NCBI RefSeq assembly: GCF_003594875.1 | Contig: NZ_QZEY01000027.1 | Span: 1 to 64,000 of the forward strand | Length of the DNA stretch: 64,000 nucleotides | Source: Bailinhaonella thermotolerans | GTDB taxonomy: Bacteria; Actinomycetota; Actinomycetes; Streptosporangiales; Streptosporangiaceae | Direction: 5' to 3' | Part shown: piece by piece, positions 54,898 to 62,820 of the stretch | Layout: each line of letters opens with the position of its first letter | Numbering within the stretch: position 1 is the stretch's first letter | Program-made: the position numbers and the translations under genes | Notes under the pieces: generated by a model | What the model was told of the DNA's origin: nothing | Databases searched by the model: none | What the model saw: only the letters and a program-made list of their open reading frames with translations

Positions 54898-55407
54898 TCA
54901 CTCGGGAGGGATCAGCAGGGGGGACGGCGCCCGACCCATGGCGACGGCGAAGACGGCGGCCATCTCGGGGATCTCGTCCATGGTCGCGGCCGACAGCGCC
55001 GCGATGACGGTCAGGCGCTCGAACGTCTCGTCGCTGGCGATGGGCGGCAGTCCCAGCGCCAGCGCGTTGATGACGTAGGCGGTCTCCAGGCAAGCCCGCC
55101 GGTCGTCGTCGGTGACGGCCAGCCCGGCCGGGATGGACACGATGTACTCATCGGCGTACTCGCTGTCCACCGCGTGCCTGCGGTGCTGGAAATACAGGTG
55201 TCCGGGCAGCGGTCCGATCAGCGGGTCCGGGTCGGGCACGAAGGTCCAGTCCGCGTCCGCCATCAGATGCTCATAGAGCTGGTCGGGGCGCGCGGTGAAC
55301 GGCACCACGGGGTGGGTGTCGGCCAAGCGCTTCAGCGCCTGGCGCACGGCCGCCAGGAACGCGCGGTCGTCGTCGTCGAACTGCTCGGGCAGGGGCGGCT
55401 CACTCAT
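54898..55407 (-). CDS. Paralogue pair member B
   Basis: A 169-residue protein with HPVVPFTARPDQLYEHLMAD, EYIVSIPAGLAVTDDDRRAC and ETAYVINALALGLPPIASDE matching its neighbour. The shared VVPFTA...Q L.EHL start and NA.ALGLPP helix define the family. ATG start; separated from member A by 11 bp. Tandem duplication within the leftward operon. Confidence 0.55.
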   Translation of the reverse strand: MSEPPLPEQFDDDDRAFLAAVRQALKRLADTHPVVPFTARPDQLYEHLMADADWTFVPDPDPLIGPLPGHLYFQHRRHAVDSEYADEYIVSIPAGLAVTDDDRRACLETAYVINALALGLPPIASDETFERLTVIAALSAATMDEIPEMAAVFAVAMGRAPSPLLIPPE

Positions 55408-55419
55408 CGGCGGGCTGCA

Positions 55420-55755
55420 TCACGCCGGCTCGGGGGGCAGGGAGCCCGGGGAGTCCGGCACCGATAGTTCCTCGCCCACCAGCTCCGGGCCCAGCAGGTC
55501 GATGGACATGAGCATGAACACGTCCGCGATCGCGCCACTGGGGAACTTGGACTCACTCAGCGCCGCGGCCATCGCCGACAGCGCGACCAGGAAGCGGCCC
55601 ATCTGCGCTTCGGTGAGTCCCGTGGGCGGGTTCGCGCGCAGCCCGTCGGCGAATCGCCCCGCCGCCCGACGTTCGTTTTCGAGCCGGGCACCGTCCCTGT
55701 GCAGGGCCTGCAGGACCTGCTGCAGGGCGGTGCGCTCGCGTGGGGTGAGGCTCAT
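55420..55755 (-). CDS. Hypothetical helical protein
   Basis: A 111-residue protein (MSLTPRERTALQQVLQALHR...) composed mostly of helices (LTEAQMGRFLVALSAMAAAL, GAIADVFMLMSIDLLG). ATGA overlap with the upstream gene. Role unknown. Confidence 0.5.
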   Translation of the reverse strand: MSLTPRERTALQQVLQALHRDGARLENERRAAGRFADGLRANPPTGLTEAQMGRFLVALSAMAAALSESKFPSGAIADVFMLMSIDLLGPELVGEELSVPDSPGSLPPEPA

Positions 55756-56099
55756 GTCGTGGCTCCATCGTCGTAGACCGCGTTCCAGCCCAGCCGAACG
55801 GACTGGGCGTTGAGGAGGTACCGCCAGCCGGCCGGGCGGGCCTGGCCCGCCGGATTGCGCCAGGTGATCCCCAGCCGCTCGGCGTCGGACCTGAGGAGGT
55901 CGAGGACCGCGCTCAGCCCGGACCGGTCGCGGCCGTCGCCGACGGCGTCGCGGGTGCGCAGCGTCCCCTCGGTCGAGCCGGCCGCCAGATCGGGCTGGGG
56001 GCTGACGAACCAGCCCTCGTCGTTGAACTGCACCCGGCCCCGCCATCCTGCGCCGTCGTGCCAGACGCTGATGCCGCTGGCCCACCAGTGGCCGATCAC
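55752..56099 (-). CDS. Hypothetical protein
   Basis: A 115-residue protein from a GTG that forms a GTGA overlap with the corrected end of the upstream gene. WWASGISVWHDGAGWRGRVQ and WRYLLNAQSVRLGWNAVYDD flank a helical middle (GLSAVLDLLRSDAERLGITW). As the sequence stands, the upstream frame reads straight into this gene because of a frameshift. Confidence 0.55.
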   Translation of the reverse strand: MIGHWWASGISVWHDGAGWRGRVQFNDEGWFVSPQPDLAAGSTEGTLRTRDAVGDGRDRSGLSAVLDLLRSDAERLGITWRNPAGQARPAGWRYLLNAQSVRLGWNAVYDDGATT

Positions 56100-56684
56100 G
56101 ACCGCTCCTGCGGGGTCGCGGACACGAGGGACTCGGCCACGTCCGCGAGTCGGTCGATCAGGACGTCGCACAGATCCGGGGGCACGTCCTCGATGGCCCC
56201 CGGCGTCGATCCCCAGCTCGTCCATCAGCGCGGCGGCCGTGCGCCGCAGATCGCAGGCGCCGCCGGGCGTGGCCTGGCCGGGGTCCAGCCGGGCCCGCAG
56301 GCTGGCCGTCATGGCCTCCAGCACGTCGCTCAGCGGGGCGCCGGCCTCGCGCGCGTGCCGGGCGATCTGGGCCGGCGGGGGAAGCCATCCGGCCGGGATC
56401 GCCTGCGCCGGGTGCGTGCCGGTGCGCACGGCGGCGAGGTCGGTGAGGGTGACCCCGGTGATCGTGACGCGCCCGCCGTACGGGGCGCTCAGCAGGGTCC
56501 GGAACAGGTCCTCGACCCGGTATGGGTCGCCCAGGTCCGTGGACAGGTGCCGGGTCATGCGCCACCCGTCCGCCGTGGGGGCGATGCCCATCTCGGACAG
56601 GGCGTCACGCTCGTCGGGGGTGAAATCGGGCTCGACGCGGAAATCCGTCAGCACGCGCCAGGCGTACTGCAGCCGGATACTCAC
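56096..56684 (-). pseudogene. Hypothetical gene with a +1 frameshift
   Basis: Reads from GTG (SIRLQYAWRVLTDFRVEPDF) to MDELGIDAG, then loses coding quality. Skipping one base of the CCCCC run at 56197-56201 restores AIEDVPPDLCDVLIDRLADV and ends in a TGA that forms the usual 4-bp overlap with the next GTG. Either a sequencing error in the homopolymer or a true inactivation. AAGGAG precedes the GTG. Family not recognised. Confidence 0.6.
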
Positions 56685-56709
56685 AAACGGGTCTCCTTAC
56701 CAGGGACGC

Positions 56710-56735
56710 AGCCGCACGCGGTATCGCGTGCGGCT
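56710..56735. repeat. Dispersed N6 inverted repeat, perfect copy
   Basis: AGCCGCACGC, 6 nt (GGTATC), GCGTGCGGCT. It lies in the gap between two leftward genes, upstream of the frameshifted one. Confidence 0.75.
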
Positions 56736-56759
56736 GGCAGCGGATCGAACGAGCAGGGA

Positions 56760-57014
56760 TCAGCGGATCGGGGTCGCGGTGGCCTCCACGCACTCGGCCT
56801 GCGGGAAGACCTGCCGCAGGAGTTGGCTGAACAGGGCCACGGACTGGGTCTCATCCGCGTGCCAGGCGATATGGCCGACCAGTTGCCAGGTGCGGCCGTC
56901 GCCGGTGGGCGTGAACCCGAACTTGGACAGGTCCTCGTGCTCGGCGGGGGACAGCGTCCGGTCCGGGACGAAGACCAGCCGCACGTGCCAGGCGGGGAGT
57001 CGGCGTCCGGTCAT
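56760..57014 (-). CDS. Hypothetical protein
   Basis: An 84-residue protein with WHVRLVFVPDRTLSPAEHED, LSKFGFTPTGDGRTWQLVGH and SQLLRQVFPQAECVEATATP. The layout (strand, acidic helix, strand, then a helix) resembles the first part of two other leftward genes (56096 and 58521), suggesting a dispersed family. ATGA overlap with the upstream gene. Confidence 0.5.
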   Translation of the reverse strand: MTGRRLPAWHVRLVFVPDRTLSPAEHEDLSKFGFTPTGDGRTWQLVGHIAWHADETQSVALFSQLLRQVFPQAECVEATATPIR

Positions 57015-57673
57015 GGCTGGGGCCCGTCGGGGTGGGTGCACCGGTCGCAGCCGCAGGAGGGGTCGCAGCCCGGGTCGGGTGCGGGCGGGTCCGGCGGATC
57101 TGCGGCCCGCGCGGTCAGCTCGGAGAGGAAGGTGTCCTCGCCGGGCAGGTCCGACAGCCCCCAGCGGCCGACCCGCTTGACGGGGTAGTAGGCGCCCACG
57201 TGGTGCGGGGGAGACGGTCTGCCGGCGAAGCGTCCTTCGGCGTGCGGCCGCCGCTGGAAGCCTCGGTAGACCTCGAACGCGGCGGCGTCGAGGTCGATGA
57301 GGTAGCCCCACTCGCAGTCCAGCGAGTCGGCGGGGAAGTCGCGGGCGTCCTCGATGACACCCGCCGCGAGCATGAGTTCGGGCCGGCCTTGCGTCCGCCG
57401 CAGCAGGACGTACCAGTCGTCCAGCCGCCCGGTGCTCACGCGCTGGAACGCGAACTCCTTCAGGGCCTCGATGTCCTCGGCGCCGGGGCGGGTGCCCGGA
57501 TCGACGACGCGCAGGGCACGCACCCGTCGGCGCAGCTCGCCGAGGTCGGCGGCGGCGAGGCGCAGCCAGGACAGGACGCTCGCGCCCACGCCGCCGGGGT
57601 AGCTGTCCGCGTGGACGTAGGCGATCTTCTCGTGGCCATCGATCACGAAGCCGATGAAGCCGCGCGTGCCCAT
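57011..57673 (-). CDS. Actinomycete mobile-element protein (MGTRGFIGF type)
   Basis: A 220-residue protein starting MGTRGFIGFVIDGHEKIAYV, followed by HADSYPGGVGASVLSWLRLA. This N-terminus is familiar from uncharacterised proteins of Streptomyces plasmids and phages. The centre is mixed, with CEWGYLIDLDAAAFEVYRGF. The C-terminus has a Cys cluster (CDPSCGCDRCTHP) that may bind a metal. The TGA overlaps the next start. Function unknown. Confidence 0.55.
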   Translation of the reverse strand: MGTRGFIGFVIDGHEKIAYVHADSYPGGVGASVLSWLRLAAADLGELRRRVRALRVVDPGTRPGAEDIEALKEFAFQRVSTGRLDDWYVLLRRTQGRPELMLAAGVIEDARDFPADSLDCEWGYLIDLDAAAFEVYRGFQRRPHAEGRFAGRPSPPHHVGAYYPVKRVGRWGLSDLPGEDTFLSELTARAADPPDPPAPDPGCDPSCGCDRCTHPDGPQP

Positions 57674-57720
57674 CAGCCCGCGTCCGGGTCATGGTCATGG
57701 TTATGGTCGGTCATGGTGGG

Positions 57721-58011
57721 TCACTCCCGGTTCTCGGCGAGGCGCATGATGCAGTCGTGGTGCGCCAGCAGCACCCGGGCCATGCCGTGGAACTGGTGCG
57801 GCACCAGCCCCAGGCGGCGCAGGAACGGCCGCAGGCCCGGACCGGCGAACTTGTAGCGCCACACCAGCGTGTCCATGTAATGGTGGGCGCGGCAGCAGGC
57901 GGTGCAGTAGAGGTACATCCGCCCGGTGACGGTGTCCAGGACCTGCTCGAACAGCATGTCCTCGGCGCCGCCCCAGGGGCGGCGCCGAGGCGCGGGGCGG
58001 TCGGCGCTCAC
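57721..58011 (-). CDS. Hypothetical protein
   Basis: A 96-residue protein from a GTG overlapping the upstream stop. MYLYCTACCRAHHYMDTLVW supplies a Cys/His pair, and RPFLRRLGLVPHQFHGMARV a helix. A perfect 14-bp palindromic stem lies in its first codons (57961-57989, CTCGGCGCCGCCCC, 1-nt centre), which could slow translation. Confidence 0.5.
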   Translation of the reverse strand: MSADRPAPRRRPWGGAEDMLFEQVLDTVTGRMYLYCTACCRAHHYMDTLVWRYKFAGPGLRPFLRRLGLVPHQFHGMARVLLAHHDCIMRLAENRE

Positions 58012-58505
58012 CGCAGGCCCGCCGGCGGGGGGAAGTAGGTCCCGGCCTCGGGGGTGACCGGCTGGGCGCTGACCCAGCGGTCGTGGTCCACGCCCCGCAG
58101 GTAGCGGCCGGGGCCGAGCTCGACGAGGTCCTGGGGGCAGGGCGGCCCGGGGGTCAGCGCCTCCTCGTCCTGCGGGGTGAGCTCGTCGTATCCGACCAGG
58201 GTCAGGCCCTGGCGCGGCAGGTGCGTCATGTGGTGGCAGTGGTAGCTGCGCAGGGCGTAGTCGGCGGCCTCGGCCAGCACGTGGGCGGACGGGCACTCCG
58301 CCTCGATGCGGGACTCGATGAGCCAGGCCAGTCCCAGGGCGGCGTCCTGCGGGTCGATCAGGCCCGCGTGGGTGTGCTCCAGGTGGGCGAGGGCGGCGCG
58401 GACGGCCACCTCGCGCAGCTCCTCGGGGCGGCCGGAGGTGGCCTCGCGGACGGCCTGTCCGGGGGTGGGCAGGTCCGGGGCGAGCAGGTCGCGGGTGCAG
58501 TGCAT
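58008..58505 (-). CDS. Hypothetical protein
   Basis: A 165-residue protein with a helical first half (ELREVAVRAALAHLEHTHAG, LGLAWLIESRIEAECPSAHV) and a Pro-rich second half. HCHHMTHLPRQG gives a His/Cys group. GGAG precedes the ATG. No family recognised. Confidence 0.5.
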   Translation of the reverse strand: MHCTRDLLAPDLPTPGQAVREATSGRPEELREVAVRAALAHLEHTHAGLIDPQDAALGLAWLIESRIEAECPSAHVLAEAADYALRSYHCHHMTHLPRQGLTLVGYDELTPQDEEALTPGPPCPQDLVELGPGRYLRGVDHDRWVSAQPVTPEAGTYFPPPAGLR

Positions 58506-58520
58506 CGGGGTCTCCTGTGG

Positions 58521-58907
58521 TCAGACGTGGGGGACGGGATCGGCGTCGGCGTTCCAGTGGTAGGCGAAGTACGTCCAGCCGGCGTCGGAGGGGATCGGGT
58601 CGTACTCGGGCCGGCCGTGCGGCCACACCTGGACCTCCACCTCGGTCGCACGCTCGGCGCCGAGGTCGTGGTGCAGTGTCCGCAGCGCCCGCTGTGAGGC
58701 GTGTTCCTTGGTAGGGGCGTCGAGGATGAGCGAGATCCGCCACCGGCCCGAGGAGTGGCCCCTGATGCCCAGAAGGGCGCGCTCTTCTGCGGTGACCTCC
58801 GGGTCGGCGGTGAAGATCAGGCGGATGTCCCATCGGGGGTCCCGCTGAACCTCGGGCAGGGCCTGGGTCCAGCGGACGGCGAGGACGTCGGGGGCTTCGT
58901 GCGGCAT
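58521..58907 (-). CDS. Hypothetical protein
   Basis: A 128-residue protein. RWDIRLIFTADPEVTAEERA, LLGIRGHSSGRWRISLILDA and QRALRTLHHDLGAERATEVE share their order with the genes at 56760 and 56096. WTYFAYHWNADADP ends the chain. ATG start. Likely a member of a small dispersed family specific to this block. Confidence 0.5.
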   Translation of the reverse strand: MPHEAPDVLAVRWTQALPEVQRDPRWDIRLIFTADPEVTAEERALLGIRGHSSGRWRISLILDAPTKEHASQRALRTLHHDLGAERATEVEVQVWPHGRPEYDPIPSDAGWTYFAYHWNADADPVPHV

Positions 58908-58924
58908 GGCGGATTGCCTTCGGG

Positions 58925-59620
58925 TCAGGACTCGGCGGTCAGGGCGGAGTCGAAGTCGGTGTCGGCGGGGTCGGCGGAGCGCAGGCGCGGTCGCGTGAGC
59001 AGCCGGAGGGCGTCTGCGGCGACCTGGTCGGGGGGCGGCAGGACGGTGTCGCCCAGCGGGAGCCCGTCCTCGACCGCGTCCCAGATGGTGCCGCCGTGGG
59101 GGGCGTAGACCCAGCCGCGCTCCTCCGTCCAGCACAACCGGACGGTGACCTCGATGGGGTCGCCGCAGACGAGGACGCCGCTGCGGGGCCAGGTGCCCAG
59201 GTGCGAGGACAGCCGTACCGCGACCCCGGCGGCGCCGACGGCCTGGGCGCAGCGGGCGATGTAGCCCTCGTGGGCCGTGCGCTGGTCCCAAGGGGGTTGG
59301 ATCGGCTCGGCCGGGCCGTCCGCGGCGGCGCGGCTGCGCAGCACCTCGGCGAGCCGGGCGTTGCCGAAGCGCTCCTGGTAGTGGCGGAGCCGGGACGTGA
59401 TGTCCCAGCAGCAGGTGCGATCGCCGCAGGAGGTCAGGTCCGCATCGAGCGCCTGGAGTGCCTCGGAGGCCCACGCGATGTCGTTCACGTCGGCGGGGGC
59501 CACTTCGTAGGCGGCGTCACGGAGGGCGTTGGACGCGGCCGGCGGGTCCTGTCCGGTGAGCAGGTCGGCGGTGCGGAGCAGGATCTGCCCCACGGGGGTG
59601 GGCATGTGGTGCTCGGGCAT
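58925..59620 (-). CDS. Hypothetical protein
   Basis: A 231-residue protein. ILLRTADLLTGQDPPAASNA and SEALQALDADLTSCGDRTCC form a helical start with a Cys pair. The middle has GVAVRLSSHLGTWPRSGVLV and VTVRLCWTEERGWVYAPHGG strands. GAAGGG precedes the ATG; MPTPVGQ at 59605 is an alternative start. First gene of the long leftward operon. Confidence 0.5.
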   Translation of the reverse strand: MPEHHMPTPVGQILLRTADLLTGQDPPAASNALRDAAYEVAPADVNDIAWASEALQALDADLTSCGDRTCCWDITSRLRHYQERFGNARLAEVLRSRAAADGPAEPIQPPWDQRTAHEGYIARCAQAVGAAGVAVRLSSHLGTWPRSGVLVCGDPIEVTVRLCWTEERGWVYAPHGGTIWDAVEDGLPLGDTVLPPPDQVAADALRLLTRPRLRSADPADTDFDSALTAES

Positions 59621-60081
59621 GGCTTCGCCCTTCGAGGATGGGGGGTGGGGGGCGACCATCGGGGGTCGCGCGGAGCGCGGAGATCACCAATTCCATGATC
59701 AATCCGATGTCCGCTCCTCTCCTCATTTTACGCGTGGACAGCGCAAAGCACGAGGTCAGACGCATGATCCGTACGCAGATGTAGACGTGGGGCTAGCGCT
59801 GCCGCGCGACGGCGGAGCACGCTCCGAAGACCCCCATTCTCTCGCCGCACGCGCTCCCGCGTGCGGTAAATAGCCCCAAATTCCAGACACCGGCGGAATC
59901 GCCCGGCTAGGGTGGGATCGCCGTCCCGACGAGCCGGCGAGCGTGCGGCGCTCGTGGGTGATGTGTGCGGATGGTTGGTGTGGTCCGGAAGGGTGGTCCC
60001 GTTCCGGCCGGACAATCTCCCCCGGCCGGAACGGTCCTCCTTTCGCGCACACGCAAAAGCAAATCGAGCGCGCGAGGAAAA
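59621..60081. other. Divergent intergenic region
   Basis: No supported gene in 460 bp. It contains an AT-richer patch (59690-59760), one N6 inverted repeat, and a hairpin GTTCCGGCCGG/CCGGCCGGAAC (60001-60032). Promoters for the leftward operon and the HAD gene must lie here, but I could not define clear -35/-10 pairs. Confidence 0.45.
59845..59866. repeat. Dispersed N6 inverted repeat
   Basis: CCGCACGC, 6 nt (GCTCCC), GCGTGCGG, in the divergent gap. Confidence 0.7.
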
Positions 60082-60108
60082 ATGCGCTTCTACGCTCACG
60101 GCCTATGA
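60082..60108 (+). CDS. Possible 8-residue leader peptide
   Basis: MRFYAHGL, with GAGGA 4 bp upstream. Its TGA overlaps the ATG of the HAD gene, which has no ribosome site of its own. Translational coupling through this mini-ORF is the simplest reading. Confidence 0.5.
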   Translation: MRFYAHGL

Positions 60109-60824
60109 GTCATTCGGTCATCGTATTCGACGGCGACGACACCCTTTGGGAATGCCAGCGCCATTTCGACGAGGCGCGGGCGGCCGTGGCCGACTACGTG
60201 TCCGGCCTCGGGCTGGACGCCGACCTGTGGCGACAGCTGCAGCACGACCTGGACCTGGACCTGGTCGCCACGCGCGGTATGGACCGCCGGCGCTTCCCGC
60301 TGTCATGTGAGCTGGCCTTGGAGCAGGTCAGTCACCAGGTCGGCCGCCTGGTGCGTGACCAGGACCGGTACCGGGTGGGCGAGCTCGCCGACCGCGCGCA
60401 CATCGCGCCGGTCCAGCTGCTTCCGGGCGTGGCCGAGGCGCTGGCCCGCGCCGCGCAGTCCGCGCCGCTGATGTTGCTCACCTGCGCCGACCCCACGGTG
60501 CAGCGCCGCCGAATCTACAACTCCGGCCTCATGCGCCATTTCCAGGGCGTGCGCATCTGCCCGGATAAACACGCCGGCATCTTCGCCTCCCTGATGCACG
60601 ATCTCCAGGCCGACCGCGCCCATTCGTGGTCGATCGGCAATAGCGAGGCCAGCGACATCGTCCCCGCCCTGCAGGCGGGCATGAACGCGGCCTGGGTGCC
60701 GCGCGGCACCTGGGCCCACGACCTGCGGCCACCCGCGTACCGCCCGACCGCTCCGGCCGGGCTGTCCCTGCGGGCCGAGGACCTGTCGGCCGCCGTGGAC
60801 CTGGTCCTGGAGCGGCTGGGCTGA
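60105..60824 (+). CDS. HAD-family phosphatase
   Basis: A 239-residue protein with all HAD motifs. VIVFDGDDTLWE is motif I (nucleophile Asp and acid Asp), LMLLTCAD motif II (Thr), ICPDKHAGIF the motif III Lys, and SIGNSEASDIVPALQAGMNA motif IV. HAD hydrolases remove phosphate from small molecules; the cap between residues 15 and 95 is helical (C1 type). Substrate unknown. Convergent with an aldolase gene, with an N6 inverted repeat at the junction. Confidence 0.8.
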   Translation: MSHSVIVFDGDDTLWECQRHFDEARAAVADYVSGLGLDADLWRQLQHDLDLDLVATRGMDRRRFPLSCELALEQVSHQVGRLVRDQDRYRVGELADRAHIAPVQLLPGVAEALARAAQSAPLMLLTCADPTVQRRRIYNSGLMRHFQGVRICPDKHAGIFASLMHDLQADRAHSWSIGNSEASDIVPALQAGMNAAWVPRGTWAHDLRPPAYRPTAPAGLSLRAEDLSAAVDLVLERLG

Positions 60825-60848
60825 CCGCACGCGCCTACGCGTGCGGTC
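60823..60848. repeat. Dispersed N6 inverted repeat at a convergent junction
   Basis: GACCGCACGC, 6 nt (GCCTAC), GCGTGCGGTC. Its ends overlap the stop codons of both converging genes, so it may also be their bidirectional terminator. Confidence 0.75.
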
Positions 60849-61608
60849 ACGATCCGCCCATCACCGCCGCCCGCAGGGCCGAGGCGCCCTCCCGCAGCAG
60901 GCCCACGTCCGATCCCACGGTGATGAGCCGGGTGCCGGCGGCCACCTCGGCTCGCGCGGCGGCCGGCGTGGCGCAGAAGATGCCCAGCGGCATCGTGGCC
61001 CGCGCGCAGGCGCCGCGCACTCGCGCGATCGCCTCGACCACCGCGGGGTGTCCGAGCTGGCCGAGGACCCCCAGGCTGCCGGACAGGTCATAGGGGCCGA
61101 TGTAGACGGCGGCCAGGCCCGGTGTGGCCACGATCTGGTCGATCTGCGCCACGGCGGCGGCGTCCTCCACCTGCGCGATGACGCTCACGCCGGCGTTGGC
61201 GCCTTTCAGGTACGGCGCCAGGTCCGCGCCGTAGCCGTGCGCGCGGGCGATGCCCACGCTGCGCCGCCCCTCGGGGGGATAGGACGCGGCGGCCACGGCG
61301 GCCGCCGCGTCCCGGCCGCTGGTCACGTGCGGCACGATCACGCCGTCGGCGCCGGCGTCCAGGGCGCGCGCGATCAGGACCGGGTCGTTGGACGGCACCC
61401 GCACCACCGCGTGGGCCTGCGGCTGCAGGACCTCCAGCAGACGCTGCACGGCCGAGGAGGTCAGCAGCGGTGAGTGCTCCTGGTCCAGGAAGTACCAGGA
61501 AAGCCCAGCCACGCGCAGCACGGCGGCGCTCTCGGGGCTGTCCAGCGTGAGCAGCGTCCCGATCAGCGGCGGGCCGTCGTCACCGAGGCGCTCTTTGAGG
61601 GTCGGCAT
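60847..61608 (-). CDS. HpcH/HpaI-family aldolase/lyase
   Basis: A 253-residue protein of usual family length. LIGTLLTLDSPESAAVLRVA, YFLDQEHSPL, AHAVVRVPSND, GADGVIVPHV, VIAQVEDAAAV and VYIGPYDLSGSLG are the barrel strands of class II 2-keto-3-deoxy-sugar-acid aldolases. The metal site is formed by the Glu of AQVED and the Asp of GPYDLS. Such enzymes cleave or join pyruvate-derived units. On a mobile element it may serve a cargo pathway, perhaps with the HAD enzyme. GGGAG precedes the ATG. Confidence 0.8.
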   Translation of the reverse strand: MPTLKERLGDDGPPLIGTLLTLDSPESAAVLRVAGLSWYFLDQEHSPLLTSSAVQRLLEVLQPQAHAVVRVPSNDPVLIARALDAGADGVIVPHVTSGRDAAAAVAAASYPPEGRRSVGIARAHGYGADLAPYLKGANAGVSVIAQVEDAAAVAQIDQIVATPGLAAVYIGPYDLSGSLGVLGQLGHPAVVEAIARVRGACARATMPLGIFCATPAAARAEVAAGTRLITVGSDVGLLREGASALRAAVMGGS

Positions 61609-61715
61609 GAGATCACTCCCTTCGCGTGGCGCATCCTCGCACCCGCCCACGGGGGCGGCCAAGCGCCGCGACGCGATCCGTATCGGTCAGGGCGTGCGGT
61701 CCTGGCGGAGCGGGC

Positions 61716-61946
61716 TCAGGGCCGCTTGCGGCTCAGCGCCCATCCGGCGACGTGGCTCAGCCGGTCGGTCGCGGCGACCAGCTCGACGAGCTGGTCGGGA
61801 GGCAAGGGCTCCAGCAGATCGGCCAGCCGGGGCAGGTCGTCCCGGTGCGCCAGCGTGATGGCCCGCTGGGCGACCAGGGTGCGCGGCAGATCGTCGACGA
61901 TCACTTGCAGATCCTGGCCGCACGGCGCGGCAGGTTCACGGGACAC
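61716..61946 (-). CDS. Small helical protein
   Basis: A 76-residue protein from GTG (SREPAAPCGQDLQVIVDDLP...), helical with LADLLEPLPPDQLVELVAAT. Divergent from the Dam gene and sharing its short promoter gap. No family recognised. Confidence 0.5.
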   Translation of the reverse strand: MSREPAAPCGQDLQVIVDDLPRTLVAQRAITLAHRDDLPRLADLLEPLPPDQLVELVAATDRLSHVAGWALSRKRP

Positions 61947-61990
61947 AGGGCAACCCTTCGCGGCGTGGGTACGGGGGAGAGGGGTGTGCG

Positions 61991-62764
61991 ATCAGACCGC
62001 CCTTCCAGTATTACGGCAGTAAGGGACGGTTGGCGCCGCACATCGTGTCGCTGCTGCCGTCCCACGCGGCCTACGTCGAGCCGTTCGCCGGGTCCGCGGC
62101 CGTGTTCTTCGCCAAAGCCCCGGTGCCGATCGAGGTGCTCAACGACGTCAACGGCGATCTGATCGCCTTTCTGCGGACCCTGCGCGACCGGCCGGGGGAG
62201 CTGGAGCGCCTGATCGCGCTGACGCCGTACGCGCGCACCGAGCACGCCGCCGCCCGCCTGGGCGACGCGGCGGCCGCCGACGTCGAGCGGGCCCGGCGCT
62301 GGTGGATCCAGTGCATGCAGTCACGCTCGGGCGAGGCCGGCGGGTCCTGGCGGCGGCCCACGCACGCCATCGGCAGCTCCAACGCCCACACCGCCAAGCG
62401 CCAGGCGGCGCTGATGCACGCCTACGCCGACCGGCTGCGGGACGCCTACATCGAGTGCTGCGACGCCGTAGAGCTGATCGGCCGGATGGACGCCCCTGCC
62501 ACCGCCTTCTACGTCGACCCGCCCTACCTGCGCCAGGTCCGGACCCCCTCGGGGCGGTACGTGGCCGAGCTGGAGGACGAGGCCGGCCACCGGCGCCTGC
62601 TGGCGGCCCTGTCGGCCTGCGCCGGGACGGTGGTGCTGTCCGGCTACTGCTCGCCGCTGTATGAGGAGCTGCTGCGCGGCTGGGTGCGCCTGGACTATCG
62701 GGTCCGCAACGCCGCCTCGGACCTACGCCGCCACGCGGTGGAGTCGGTGTGGATCAACCGCTGA
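61991..62764 (+). CDS. dam: Dam-type DNA adenine methyltransferase
   Basis: The chain contains FQYYGSKGRLAPHIVSLLPS, the SAM-binding YVEPFAGSAAVFF, and the catalytic DPPY in AFYVDPPYLRQV, so it is an adenine-N6 methylase of the Dam/DpnIIA class (alpha group). The family's conserved N-terminus (RPPFQYYGSK) lies upstream of every in-frame ATG, GTG or TTG; the first is the TTG at 62030, after that motif. ATC at 61991, 6 bp after GAGAGGGG, is the best candidate start. No restriction partner follows, so it is probably an orphan phage methylase protecting DNA. Confidence 0.75.
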   Translation: MRPPFQYYGSKGRLAPHIVSLLPSHAAYVEPFAGSAAVFFAKAPVPIEVLNDVNGDLIAFLRTLRDRPGELERLIALTPYARTEHAAARLGDAAAADVERARRWWIQCMQSRSGEAGGSWRRPTHAIGSSNAHTAKRQAALMHAYADRLRDAYIECCDAVELIGRMDAPATAFYVDPPYLRQVRTPSGRYVAELEDEAGHRRLLAALSACAGTVVLSGYCSPLYEELLRGWVRLDYRVRNAASDLRRHAVESVWINR

Positions 62765-62820
62765 CCTGCAGGCCGGCCCCGCCGGGCCGCCGCTCACCAC
62801 ACGCAAGGGGGAGGGAGCCG

